64,000 nt of DNA from Fundidesulfovibrio terrae (lineage in GTDB: Bacteria; Desulfobacterota; Desulfovibrionia; Desulfovibrionales; Desulfovibrionaceae), in contig NZ_JAKZFS010000003.1 of assembly GCF_022808915.1 (NCBI RefSeq), positions 186,001-250,000 on the forward strand. Reading direction: 5' to 3'. The notes under the pieces are model-generated. The model made no database searches. It worked only from the letters and a program-made list of their open reading frames with translations, and was not told the DNA's origin. Positions within the stretch are counted from its first letter, which is position 1; each line of letters begins with the position of its first letter. Below are positions 27,272-35,273 of this stretch, piece after piece. The position numbers and the translations under genes were made by a program.

Positions 27272-27802
27272 ATGGCGGTATCGCCGGACAAGAACATCTA
27301 CCTCGTGGGTCCCAGGGCCTGCGGCAAGACCACCATCGGCCGGAAGCTGGCCCAGGCGCTCGGCCGCCCCTTCATGGACCTGGACGAGGAATTCGTCGAG
27401 ACCACGGGGCGCACCATCGCCGACGTGGTGGAAACCGAGGGCTGGGAAGGTTTCCGGGAGCTCGAGACGGCCGTGCTGGCCGCCGTGGCCGAAACGCCGG
27501 GCAACGTGGTCGCCACGGGCGGCGGCGTGGTGCTCAAGGCCCGCAACCGAGAGCTTCTGGGCGGCGGCGTGGTCGTCTACCTTCAGGCCGACCCGGACAA
27601 GGTGGTGGCCCGCCTCATGGCGGAACTCATGCCTGAACAGCGCCCGGCGCTGACCGACCTTTCGCTTGAGGACGAGGTGCGCAAGACCGTCCTCGAGCGC
27701 GAGCCCTACTACATGGCCGTGGCCCAGCTCGTAGCCCCGGACGCCCCCCTGGAGGAGCTGACAGCACGGCTCACCCAGGAGCTCACAAACTGGCAGGAGT
27801 GA
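27272..27802 (+). CDS. aroK: Shikimate kinase
   Basis: A 176-residue shikimate kinase (AroK/AroL type) that phosphorylates shikimate in chorismate synthesis. The start at 27272 has GGAGG upstream. Walker A GPRACGKTTIGRKLA lies at about residues 12-26. The shikimate-binding DLDEEFVETTGRTIAD, substrate-binding ETAVLAAV and ATGGGVVLK follow, with the lid Arg in QRPALTD. Its 3' end overlaps that of the convergent lipoprotein gene by 20 bases. Confidence 0.92.
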   Translation: MAVSPDKNIYLVGPRACGKTTIGRKLAQALGRPFMDLDEEFVETTGRTIADVVETEGWEGFRELETAVLAAVAETPGNVVATGGGVVLKARNRELLGGGVVVYLQADPDKVVARLMAELMPEQRPALTDLSLEDEVRKTVLEREPYYMAVAQLVAPDAPLEELTARLTQELTNWQE

Positions 27803-28319
27803 TTTCCAGCCCCGAGATCATGATCGCCAAGCCTTCCTTGTCCTCTGGGGCGAAGGTCTCCTCGGGGGTGCGCCGGTTGTATCGCTCGAATGCGAGAGCG
27901 ACCGTGTTCACCCCGGCCTGGAGGTCCAGGTCGGCTTCGTATCGCGTGAATCCGGTGAGCCTGTCCGCCCCGGGGATCGCCTCGAATGAGGCCACTGGCC
28001 TGCCCTGAAGCAGCACGGTGATGGTTTGGCCCGCGAGGGGGTTGGACGCGGTGAAGGCGAGCTTGAGGCGCCTGGGAGCGTCCAGGGTGAGGGTGAGGGT
28101 CGCCTGAGGCCCGGTCACCCATCTGAAATCGATTCCGGCGGCCCTTTCCACCGGCCGAAATCCCGTCACGGGCACGGACGGCGGATCCAGGGCCATGAGG
28201 TCCACGGGCAAGGCCGTGGCGACGTCCCTTCTTTTGGAGCAGCACGTGAGCATGAACATAGTGGACAACACGATGATCAGAAACGACACCATCGTCGAAC
28301 GCCTGGTCCTCGTGTGCAT
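27783..28319 (-). CDS. Putative lipoprotein of unknown function
   Basis: A protein of about 178 residues that I do not recognise. With the ATG at 28319 it has a basic n-region (HTRTRRST), a hydrophobic core (VSFLIIVLSTMFML) and a lipobox-like LTCC. A mostly beta-strand mature part follows (LKLAFTASNPLAGQTITVLL; LQAGVNTVALAFERYN). No start has a clear ribosome site; 28292 is another candidate but loses the basic region. The 5' end overlaps the divergent glycosyltransferase gene and the 3' end overlaps shikimate kinase. It may work with the glycosyltransferase, whose own C-terminal extension is also a beta-type domain; this is inference. Confidence 0.5.
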   Translation of the reverse strand: MHTRTRRSTMVSFLIIVLSTMFMLTCCSKRRDVATALPVDLMALDPPSVPVTGFRPVERAAGIDFRWVTGPQATLTLTLDAPRRLKLAFTASNPLAGQTITVLLQGRPVASFEAIPGADRLTGFTRYEADLDLQAGVNTVALAFERYNRRTPEETFAPEDKEGLAIMISGLEITPASL

Positions 28320-30141
28320 ATTGGCCATCGGGGCGGGCTTGCGCTTCCACAACCTGGGCGCGCCGTCCATGTGGTGGGACGAGGTCCTGGTTCCGCTCAT
28401 CTGCAGATTTCCCTCCGCGTCGATATTGGAGTGGCTGCGCACCATCGAGGTGCACCCGCCGCTGTATTACCTGCTGACCAAGGCGGTCATGTCCGTGGAC
28501 GCCTCGGACGCGGCGCTCAGACTGTGGTCCGCCGTGCCGGGCGTGTTGTCCATATACGTCATCCACCGGATCGGCAAAGACCTTTTCGGTCCGGTCCCCG
28601 GGCTTGCCGCCGCCGCTTTCCTGGCGGCCAATCCCTACGCCATCTGGCTCTCGCGCATCGTCAGGCCCTACAGCCTGTTCCTGCTGGTCTTGCTTCTGTC
28701 GCTCTGGTTCCTGGCCAGATGGGCCCGCGCGGGAGGGCGGACGGTCCCGTGGGGCGTGGTGGTCTGCAACCTGATCCTGTTCTGGACCCACTACATGATG
28801 GTGATCCTGGCCCCGGCCTTCGCCCTGGCGGTTCTGGCCGGGTCCTGGCCGAGGGTGCGGACGTTTGCGGCCTACAGCATCGCCAGCGTGGCCTCTTTCG
28901 CCACCATCATACCGTTTTTCCTGCAGAACTTCGACAGACCGCACTGGCTCGGCGCGGGCGGCCCCTGGGAGATCCTGATCGGTGTCGGTGAAAGCACGCT
29001 GAAGCTGGCCTGGTTCTTCAAGGGCCCCATCGCCTGGGGGGTGCTCGCCCTGGCCGCCATGGGCGTCCTTCGCGCCATAAAGGACCACCGGGGAGCCCTG
29101 GCCGCCGCTCTCTGCCTGGCCTGCCTGCCCGTGGCCGTGGTCATGGCCGGGAAACTGTCCTGGACCCAGGAGCCGCGCTACTTCCTGTTCATCATGCCCC
29201 TTGTCCTGCTGGCCGCGGGATTCGGCACGGCTCTGTTCACCGGCCCGGACCGGAAATCGGGAGGGATGCTGGCCGCCCTGGCCCTCGCGGCCGCCCTGGG
29301 CGCGGGAGTGGCGGCCCAGTCCGCTTCGTTCTACGGCGAGCGTTCCCTCCTGGGGCTCGACTGGATCAGCTACAAGACCGCCGCCAAGGGCGTCCCCCAT
29401 CTGGTCAAGCCCGGGGAGCCGGTGGTGGTCTCGGAAGACGGCCTGCGCAACGCCCTCGACTGGTACGTCCAGCGCGAAGGCGGCCCCAACCCCTTGCGCC
29501 TGGCCAGGATCGCTCCCTCGGACAGCGAAACCATCGTCAATTTCCTGTGGTTCGGCCAGATGGGGCACATGGCCAAGAGCAAGCAGGAGCTGGCGGAACT
29601 CTACCCCGGTTTGGTGGAAGTGGGTACGGTGGACAAGCTGACCTTCTTCAAGGCGGTCATCCCCCACACCCCCGTGCACGAGGCGAATGCGTTGCCGTGG
29701 GAGCGTCGCTTCGCCGGCCTCAAGGATTTCATCGGCGCCTGCGCGGAACTGGATGGCCTGGAAGTGAGCCCGTACTGGGGCGACGAACTGCACCCGACGT
29801 TGAACGGCGTGCCCGGACACGTGGATTACGTGGTGGAAAACAAGTCCGGTGCGGATGACGCGCGCGTCAGGATATCCTGCACCTACGTCAATGAAGGCCG
29901 GGGGAACACCCTGCGCGTGCTGGCGCGCTTCGACGACGAGCCCTGGCAGGAAGCCCTGGCCAGCGACGGGCCGGACCCCCACTTCTACCGCAGGGCGGTC
30001 CTCACGCGCCTCAAGCCCTTTTCGCGCCTGACGCTTCGGGTGGAGATGCTTTGCCCCATGCTCACGGCCCAGTATCCGGGCGGCAACCTGGGGTCGATGC
30101 GGCTCAAGGATTTGCTGGTCGAGATCGCGCCCGCGTTCTGA
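28252..30141 (+). CDS. GT39/ArnT-like membrane glycosyltransferase
   Basis: About 629 residues. The N-terminal 400 residues are polytopic with the GT-C pattern: an acidic pair in the first periplasmic loop (MWWDEVLVPLI), then VHPPLYYLLTKAVMS and ALRLWSAVPGVLSIYVIHRIGKDLFG. These fit the PMT_2/ArnT family that moves a sugar from a polyprenyl-phosphate donor on the periplasmic side. The C-terminal 230 residues (after about 400) are soluble and predicted periplasmic. The start could be 28252 or 28273; both lie inside the divergent lipoprotein gene. The acceptor is unknown. Confidence 0.82.
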   Translation: MNIVDNTMIRNDTIVERLVLVCILAIGAGLRFHNLGAPSMWWDEVLVPLICRFPSASILEWLRTIEVHPPLYYLLTKAVMSVDASDAALRLWSAVPGVLSIYVIHRIGKDLFGPVPGLAAAAFLAANPYAIWLSRIVRPYSLFLLVLLLSLWFLARWARAGGRTVPWGVVVCNLILFWTHYMMVILAPAFALAVLAGSWPRVRTFAAYSIASVASFATIIPFFLQNFDRPHWLGAGGPWEILIGVGESTLKLAWFFKGPIAWGVLALAAMGVLRAIKDHRGALAAALCLACLPVAVVMAGKLSWTQEPRYFLFIMPLVLLAAGFGTALFTGPDRKSGGMLAALALAAALGAGVAAQSASFYGERSLLGLDWISYKTAAKGVPHLVKPGEPVVVSEDGLRNALDWYVQREGGPNPLRLARIAPSDSETIVNFLWFGQMGHMAKSKQELAELYPGLVEVGTVDKLTFFKAVIPHTPVHEANALPWERRFAGLKDFIGACAELDGLEVSPYWGDELHPTLNGVPGHVDYVVENKSGADDARVRISCTYVNEGRGNTLRVLARFDDEPWQEALASDGPDPHFYRRAVLTRLKPFSRLTLRVEMLCPMLTAQYPGGNLGSMRLKDLLVEIAPAF

Positions 30142-30209
30142 AACCTTCCGGGAGCGCCCGCGCCGCGCTCGTGTGGCGTTTACGAAACAAATCGATATTT
30201 ATCGCGACA

Positions 30210-31547
30210 CTAGATGCAGTGCGGCGCGCCGCCTTCGCCCCGCATGGGTGACACTTCGAACTGGCCGGTGGATTCCAGCACCGCGCGCCAGTAATCCGAC
30301 GCCAGATCCAGCTTCTTGCGCTTGCGCGTCACCAGCTCCAGGGGCAGGTGCACAAACCGGCCGTAGACCTTGCTCACCACCATGCCCGTCTTGCCCGCCA
30401 TGGCCGCGTGCACCGCGAACTGCCCCAGGAAGCCGCAGTAGACGCGGTCGTTGGAGTTGGCCGGCACCGAGCGGATCATATAGCTGGGGTCGATGTACTT
30501 GAGCGTGATGGGCAGGTCGCGAGACTTGAAGTGGGTGGCGATCTCCAGGGAAAGAAGCGAGGCGATGTCTCCAAGCACCAGGTTGCCCGAGGCGTCCGTC
30601 TTGCCGGACTGCTCCAGCAAGTGCTGCCCCGCCCCCTCGGCCACAACGATCACCGCGTGCCTGCGCGAGGCCAGGCGCTTCTCGAGCGAGGGCAGCAGAC
30701 CGTTCTCGCCCTGCAGCTGGAACGGGTCCTCGGGCACCAGCACGTAGTTCACCTCCTTGAGCGCAAGCGTGGCCTGCGCGGCGATGAACCCGGATTCCCG
30801 GCCCATGAGCTTCACCAGCCCCACGCCGCCCTGCGCCCCAATGGCCTCGGTGTGGGCGCAGCGGATGGCCTCGGTGGCCTTCTCCACGGCAGTGTCGAAC
30901 CCGAAGGACTGCGTGACCAGGTTGATGTCGTTGTCGATGGTCTTGGGCACGCCGATGACCGAAATCCTGGCCCCGCGCCGGCTGACCTCCTCGTGTATCT
31001 TCTGGGCGGCCTTCAAGGTGCCGTCGCCGCCGATGACGAAGAGCACGCCGATGTTGGAGCGCTCCAGCGCGTCCACGATGTCCTCGGGCTGCTGCGGCCC
31101 GCGCGACGAGCCCAGCACCGTGCCGCCGAATTCGTGGATGTTGGCCACGTTGCCGGGGTTGAGTTCGACGATCTCGTGGCCGTACTTGGGGATGAACCCC
31201 TGCAGTCCGTAGCGGATGCCCAGGGTGGCGGCCATGTTGTAGTTGTGGTGGGCCTCCATGACGATGGCCCGGATGACGTCGTTGATGCCGGGGCACAGGC
31301 CGCCGCAGGTGACGATGGCCGCCTTGACCTTGGAAGAGTCGAAGAAGATGTCCGCGCGCGGACCGGCTGGCTCGAACAGGACGTCGTTCTCCTGCTCGCC
31401 GTCGTCCAGGTCTTCGGTGGAAACCCGGATGGGCACCAGCTGGTCGTCGGGCACGAAATGGCAGTAGGTGAGCGGCGAGGGAATCCTGGCCGGTCCCAGC
31501 GTGGCGATGCGGGTGTCGAGGCTCTTCTTCCGGGCGCGGGTGGACAT
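30210..31547 (-). CDS. 6-phosphofructokinase (long group, predicted ATP-dependent)
   Basis: A 445-residue phosphofructokinase. Visible are IVTCGGLCPGINDVIRAIV (about residues 76-94), the phosphoryl-donor motif VIGGDGTLKAA, the catalytic region VPKTIDNDINLVTQSFGFDTA, LMGRESGFIA, and SNDRVYCGFLGQFAVHAAMAG. Gly in GGDGT (rather than Asp) favours ATP as donor. Lys in PKTIDND is the pattern of the long ATP-dependent enzymes known from plants and trypanosomes, and also of PPi enzymes, so donor choice is a prediction. It starts at 31547 behind GGAGGAG. A small Cys-rich gene lies upstream in the same direction. Confidence 0.9.
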   Translation of the reverse strand: MSTRARKKSLDTRIATLGPARIPSPLTYCHFVPDDQLVPIRVSTEDLDDGEQENDVLFEPAGPRADIFFDSSKVKAAIVTCGGLCPGINDVIRAIVMEAHHNYNMAATLGIRYGLQGFIPKYGHEIVELNPGNVANIHEFGGTVLGSSRGPQQPEDIVDALERSNIGVLFVIGGDGTLKAAQKIHEEVSRRGARISVIGVPKTIDNDINLVTQSFGFDTAVEKATEAIRCAHTEAIGAQGGVGLVKLMGRESGFIAAQATLALKEVNYVLVPEDPFQLQGENGLLPSLEKRLASRRHAVIVVAEGAGQHLLEQSGKTDASGNLVLGDIASLLSLEIATHFKSRDLPITLKYIDPSYMIRSVPANSNDRVYCGFLGQFAVHAAMAGKTGMVVSKVYGRFVHLPLELVTRKRKKLDLASDYWRAVLESTGQFEVSPMRGEGGAPHCI

Positions 31548-31645
31548 GGCTCCTCCGGGACGTGGGGTCTTTTCGATCTCCTCTATAGCCCAACGCCCGG
31601 AAAAATCAAAGGATGCCCAGCCCCCGCCGCCACAGCTGTCGGCAA

Positions 31646-31702
31646 GCTACAATTTTGAACACTTACCGACCATATTTGTCGCCTGGCTCACAAAATTGTA
31701 GC
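31646..31702. promoter_or_regulatory. AT-rich inverted repeat upstream of phosphofructokinase
   Basis: A perfect 12-bp inverted repeat, GCTACAATTTTG (31646-31657) and CAAAATTGTAGC (31691-31702), separated by 33 bases. It lies in the 168-base gap between the Cys-rich gene and the phosphofructokinase ATG, about 100 bases before the latter. The low GC stands out. There is no T run in terminator position, so an operator is possible. Confidence 0.5.
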
Positions 31703-31715
31703 ACCCTTCCGCCGG

Positions 31716-31919
31716 TCACAACGCGCCGCACATGCGCTTGTAGTTGTCGCACTCGGCCTTGCAGGTGAATGGACAGGGCTCCTTGGAGAACCACTTGCGG
31801 CCAGGGCACCAGTACGAGCCCTTGAAAGGCTCGTTGCACCCTCGCGCCGTGAGCATTCTGCGGGACTTGGAACCGAACCGGATGTTGCCGCTTCCCGATG
31901 ATACCGTCCAGAGTGCCAT
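31716..31919 (-). CDS. Small Cys-rich protein
   Basis: A 67-residue protein that I do not recognise. The ATG at 31919 has GGAGG exactly 8 bases upstream, which is better than the in-frame ATG at 31925 two bases from the same GGAGG. Six cysteines fall in the C-terminal 40 residues: RGCNEPF, YWCPGR, EPCPFTCKAECDNY and RMCGAL. There is no signal peptide, so metal or Fe-S binding in the cytosol is possible. It precedes the phosphofructokinase gene in the same direction. Confidence 0.6.
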   Translation of the reverse strand: MALWTVSSGSGNIRFGSKSRRMLTARGCNEPFKGSYWCPGRKWFSKEPCPFTCKAECDNYKRMCGAL

Positions 31920-32080
31920 GGCCATATCCTCCGTTTACGGGAGGAATTGATGCATAACGCGGGCCATTCCCCGGCGCTGGCGCGCGGGGAAAAAAGAGGA
32001 TAGGTGGGTCCACGCGCGGGCGCTTCCGCTCCCCGGGGCGCTCGAAGCCCGCGCATCCATCACCCATTCCGGAGGTCTCC

Positions 32081-32701
32081 GTGGGCATCTTATCAGCAAG
32101 CGGCAGCTTCACCCGCTACGCCGTGGTGGAGGAGCTCACCGGCCAGCTGGCGTCGGAACTGCCCGAACGCCTGGCCCGTTTCTCCTTCCGCGACATCGAC
32201 GACACCGCCGACGAAAGAAGCTTCGGCTGGGTCTGCCTTGAGGACTGGCTGGACAGCTTCTGGCGCGCCGCCCCCCCGGAAAAGGCCCATTACATGGCCT
32301 TCTCGCTTCGCCTGGACACTCGCCGCGTGCCCCCCGCCGTGTTCAAGAAGCACTTCCTGCTGGCCGTCAAGCACGAGAAGGAGGCCATGAAGGAGTCCGG
32401 CAAGACCTTCATCACCAAGGACCGCAAGCAGGAGCTCAAGGACCAGGTGATGCTCAAGCTGCGCACGCGCTTCCTGCCCATCCCGGCGGTGTTCGACGCC
32501 GTGTGGAACCTGCGCTCCAACAGGATCTGGCTGGCCACCACCAACGCCAAGGTGCGCGTGCTCTTCGAGGAGCACTTCACCATGAGCTTCGGCCTCACCC
32601 TGGAGCCCATGACCCCCTATTTCCTGGCCCGGCGCACCGTGGACAAGTCCCGGATCACCCTGCTCGACGACCTGGAACAAAGCCCCTTCGCGGCCCAGTA
32701 G
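32081..32701 (+). CDS. RdgC-like protein, N-terminal part
   Basis: A 206-residue protein resembling the first two-thirds of RdgC, a ring-shaped DNA-binding protein linked to recombination. Supporting stretches are FGWVCLEDWLDSFW, YMAFSLRLDTRRVPPAVFKKHFLLAVKHE, KQELKDQVMLKLRTRFLPIPAVFDAVWNLRS and LFEEHFTMSFGLTLEPMTPYFLA, the order seen in RdgC. It ends in TAG. Only 12 bases later, in the same reading frame, the next gene starts and appears to carry the remaining RdgC region. The assignment is from memory of the family. Confidence 0.65.
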   Translation: MGILSASGSFTRYAVVEELTGQLASELPERLARFSFRDIDDTADERSFGWVCLEDWLDSFWRAAPPEKAHYMAFSLRLDTRRVPPAVFKKHFLLAVKHEKEAMKESGKTFITKDRKQELKDQVMLKLRTRFLPIPAVFDAVWNLRSNRIWLATTNAKVRVLFEEHFTMSFGLTLEPMTPYFLARRTVDKSRITLLDDLEQSPFAAQ

Positions 32702-32713
32702 AGGAACGCTCGC

Positions 32714-33238
32714 ATGGATCTCATCAAGGCCGCAATGCAGGATGTGGTGCTCGGTCAGGACTTCCTGACATGGCTGTGGTTCCGCTCGGAAAAGAACGGT
32801 TGGCTCTTCAAGACGCCCGACGGCGTGGAGTTCAACGTCTACCTGGAGCAGCGCCTGTCCGTGCGCGGCGGTTCCGGCGACAACGTGGAGAAGGCCGTGG
32901 TCACGGGCCCCCACGCCGAATTCACCGAAGCCAAGCTGGGGCTCAGAAACGGCAAGCTGGTGGACAAGGCCGTGCTGCGCCTGGAACGCGACGGAGCCAC
33001 CTGGATGGTGCTCCTGGGAGCGGACGATTTTTCCCTCTCCGGGCTCAAGACCCCCAAGATCGAGACGCGCCTGGAGGAAGGCGACGACCCCGACGCGCCC
33101 TTCCTCGAAAAAATGATGCTCGTGGAACAGTGCGTGGAGTTCGTGGACGAGCTGTACCGGCAGTTTCTGGAAGTGCGTCTCTCCACCAACTGGACAGACG
33201 AACTGCGGGCGTTTCGGAGCTGGCTGGGAGAGCAGTAG
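32714..33238 (+). CDS. RdgC-like protein, C-terminal part
   Basis: A 174-residue protein. FLTWLWFRSEKNGWLF near the N-terminus resembles a block found in the C-terminal region of RdgC-family proteins of deltaproteobacteria and relatives. The middle is beta-rich (LRNGKLVDKAVLRLERDG; TWMVLLGADDFSLSGLK) and the end is helical (LVEQCVEFVDELYRQFLEVR). AGAGGAA, overlapping the upstream stop codon, is placed 8 bases before the ATG. It therefore looks like a translated separate gene rather than a decayed half. Confidence 0.6.
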   Translation: MDLIKAAMQDVVLGQDFLTWLWFRSEKNGWLFKTPDGVEFNVYLEQRLSVRGGSGDNVEKAVVTGPHAEFTEAKLGLRNGKLVDKAVLRLERDGATWMVLLGADDFSLSGLKTPKIETRLEEGDDPDAPFLEKMMLVEQCVEFVDELYRQFLEVRLSTNWTDELRAFRSWLGEQ

Positions 33239-33247
33239 GGTTTAAGG

Positions 33248-33290
33248 ACGCCTCCGGCAGCCAAAGGGATTTCGTCCCTTTGGAATCCCC
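33248..33290. repeat. Dispersed palindromic repeat, copy 4
   Basis: ACGCCTCCGGCAGCCAAAGG, then GATTTCGTCCCTTTGGAATC and CCC. AAAGGGA/TCCCTTT forms the stem. It is the first module of a longer composite (next entry). Confidence 0.85.
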
Positions 33291-33294
33291 TTTC

Positions 33295-33450
33295 GCATCG
33301 CGGGTCTGAGCGGCAAGCCGCTCAGACCCGCGATGCTTATTTGAGGGTCCAGGGGGATCATCCCCCTGGCGGGTGCAGGGCAGAGCCCTGCCGGGTCCGG
33401 GCGGAGCCCGGCGGAGTTCTGGCCAGCGCCCTCTCTGCCCGCCGGAGGCA
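33295..33450. repeat. Composite hairpin array, copy A
   Basis: A perfect 20-bp palindrome, arms 33295-33314 and 33317-33336 with loop AA, is followed by hairpins CCAGGGGGA/TCCCCCTGG, GCAGGGC/GCCCTGC and CCGGGC/GCCCGG, then GCCCTCTCTGCCCGCCGG. The same order recurs at 56.7-56.8 kb. It fills most of the 350-base gap between the rdgC-like pair and cfa; no gene is visible there. Confidence 0.8.
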
Positions 33451-33591
33451 TCTTCCCCTCCCCTTCCAGTCTCCCCCAATTTCGCCCTTCTTCCCTCTCC
33501 CCGCTTGAAATCTTTCCAATACCGGCGTTAGCTGGGCATACCCGAAAAAGCATCCCGCATGTCGTCATCTCGGTCTTCGACGGAGGCAGCC

Positions 33592-34716
33592 ATGCGCAGA
33601 ACCGAACGCATTGTGAAGGGATTCCTGGGCCAGGCCGGCATCGGCGTGAACGGCGATTCACCCTGGGACATCCGCGTCCATGACCAGCGCTTCTACGGAC
33701 GGGTCCTCAGGGACCGCAGCCTGGGCCTGGGCGAATCCTACATGGAAGGCTGGTGGGACTGCGACCGCCTGGACCAGCTCTTCGCCCGCCTCTGCGCCGC
33801 CAGGCTGGACGAGACCGCGGCGCGGCGCCCCATCCCCAAGTTCCTGGACGCGCTCCTGGAGCACCTGCAGAACCGCCAGTCGCGCAGCCGCGCCGGGGAA
33901 GTGGCCGAGAAGCACTACGACCTGGACAACCGCATGTTCCTCTCCTGGCTGGACAGGCACACCCAGTACAGCTGCGGCTACTTCGCGGGCACGGACGACC
34001 TGGACGAGGCGCAGGAGCGCAAGCTGGACCTGATCTGCCGCAAGCTCAGCCTCTCCCCGGGGGACGAGGTGCTGGACGTGGGGTGCGGCTGGGGCGGCTT
34101 CTGCTCCTTCGCGGCCGAGCGCTACGGCTGCCGGGTAACGGGAGTGAACATCGCACGCGAGCAGGTGGAACACGCCCGCGAGGCGTGCACGGACACGGGG
34201 CTGGACGTGGCCATTCTCCGGCGGGACTACCGCGAGCTCTCCGGCACCTTCGACAAGATCGTGTCCATCGGCATGTTCGAGCACGTGGGGAGCAAGAACC
34301 ACAAGACCTTCATGCGCTCCATCGGAAACTGCCTGCGCGCGGGGGGGATGTTCCTGCTGCACACCATCGGCACCAACGTCACCGCCACCGGATGCGACGC
34401 CTGGATACGCAAATACATCTTCCCCAACGGCGACGTGCCTTCCCTGGCCCAGATCGCCCGTGCCGCCGAGGGCATCTTCGTGGTGGAGGACGTGCACAAC
34501 TTCGGCCCGCACTACGACAGGACCCTCATGGCCTGGCACGAGCGCTTTGAGGCGGCGTGGCCGCGCCTGAAAAAGGACTATCCGGAGATGTTCCGCCGGA
34601 TGTGGGAGTATTACCTGCTCTCCTGCGCCGGGGCCTTCCGGGCGCGGGCCCTGCAAGTGTGGCAGATCGTCATGACGCCGATGGGGACGCCCCAGCCGGA
34701 GTGCCGCCTGACGTGA
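33592..34716 (+). CDS. cfa: Cyclopropane-fatty-acyl-phospholipid synthase
   Basis: A 374-residue Cfa enzyme that adds a SAM-derived methylene to unsaturated phospholipid acyl chains at the membrane. The start at 33592 has GGAGG eight bases upstream. The N-terminal lipid-binding domain carries LGLGESYMEGWWDCDRLDQL. The linker AEKHYDLDNRMFLSWLD and TQYSCGYFAG precede SAM motif I (DEVLDVGCGWGGFCSFAAE). The active-site region follows (KIVSIGMFEHVGSKNHKTF; LLHTIG; WIRKYIFPNG). Length matches E. coli Cfa (382). Confidence 0.95.
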   Translation: MRRTERIVKGFLGQAGIGVNGDSPWDIRVHDQRFYGRVLRDRSLGLGESYMEGWWDCDRLDQLFARLCAARLDETAARRPIPKFLDALLEHLQNRQSRSRAGEVAEKHYDLDNRMFLSWLDRHTQYSCGYFAGTDDLDEAQERKLDLICRKLSLSPGDEVLDVGCGWGGFCSFAAERYGCRVTGVNIAREQVEHAREACTDTGLDVAILRRDYRELSGTFDKIVSIGMFEHVGSKNHKTFMRSIGNCLRAGGMFLLHTIGTNVTATGCDAWIRKYIFPNGDVPSLAQIARAAEGIFVVEDVHNFGPHYDRTLMAWHERFEAAWPRLKKDYPEMFRRMWEYYLLSCAGAFRARALQVWQIVMTPMGTPQPECRLT

Positions 34717-34735
34717 TCAGCACGGGGGACGCCAG

Positions 34736-34766
34736 CGGGCAGAGAGGGCAGCGCCCTCTCTGCCCG
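34736..34766. terminator. Hairpin between convergent cfa and dsrE-like genes
   Basis: CGGGCAGAGAGGGC / GCCCTCTCTGCCCG perfect 14-bp stem with a 3-base loop, followed by TTGGAGGCATC. The right arm and tail match the end of the composite array at 33.42-33.45 kb. There is no long T run, so termination is probable but unproven. Confidence 0.6.
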
Positions 34767-34782
34767 TTGGAGGCATCCCCGG

Positions 34783-35241
34783 CTAGGTAAACATGTTGAT
34801 GGAGCAGGTGCCCGCCAGCTTCAGGTACTGCTCCGCGTTCATGATCTCCACGCCGTCGATCAAATCGTCCTTGCCGAGCTTCATCATGTCCAGGGTCATG
34901 CGGCAGGCGATGAGCCTGACGCCTTCCAGCTGGGCTGTCTCCTGAAGCTCCGGCAGGTCGGGGATGCCCGCGCCGTCTATCTGCTTCTTCATCATCATGG
35001 TCGCCACCTGCGACATGCCGGGAATGGCCCCGAGGAATCCCGGCGGGTAGAACTGGAACTTCTCGAGCTTCCCCTTGCGCACGGCGTTTATGCCCATGAA
35101 AGTGTGGAACACGAAGGCCTCGTGACCGAGCCTGCGGGCGTTGATGGCGAGGATCAGGGCCGGATAGGCCCCGTCCAGGGTGCCCCTGGAGCAGATGAAG
35201 GCGTAGCGTTGCGCCTCCTGGGTCGACGTTTCGATACTCAT
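34783..35241 (-). CDS. DsrE/DsrF-like (DsrE2-type) family protein
   Basis: A 152-residue protein of the DsrE/DsrF superfamily with the membrane-proximal DsrE2 look. RYAFICSRGTLDGAYPALILAINARRLG is the N-terminal fold. VFHTFMGINAVRKG and a Met-rich MSQVATMMMKKQIDGAGIPDLPEL follow. The conserved Cys lies in VRLIACRMTLDMM, and IMNAEQYLKLAG ends the domain. DsrE proteins carry persulfide sulfur on this Cys. The start at 35241 has AAGGA upstream. It is last in a minus-strand set with a Tat ferredoxin and a membrane protein, suggesting sulfur-linked electron transfer; that role is inferred. Confidence 0.8.
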   Translation of the reverse strand: MSIETSTQEAQRYAFICSRGTLDGAYPALILAINARRLGHEAFVFHTFMGINAVRKGKLEKFQFYPPGFLGAIPGMSQVATMMMKKQIDGAGIPDLPELQETAQLEGVRLIACRMTLDMMKLGKDDLIDGVEIMNAEQYLKLAGTCSINMFT

Positions 35242-35273
35242 GGTGTTTTCCTTTTCCCGAGGGTGGTGAGTGT

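Noticed and set aside
27709-29982. A 757-codon minus-strand open frame opposite the glycosyltransferase.
   Set aside because: The sense strand has clear GT-C topology and motifs; the antisense product is Gly/Gln/Arg/His-rich without structure.
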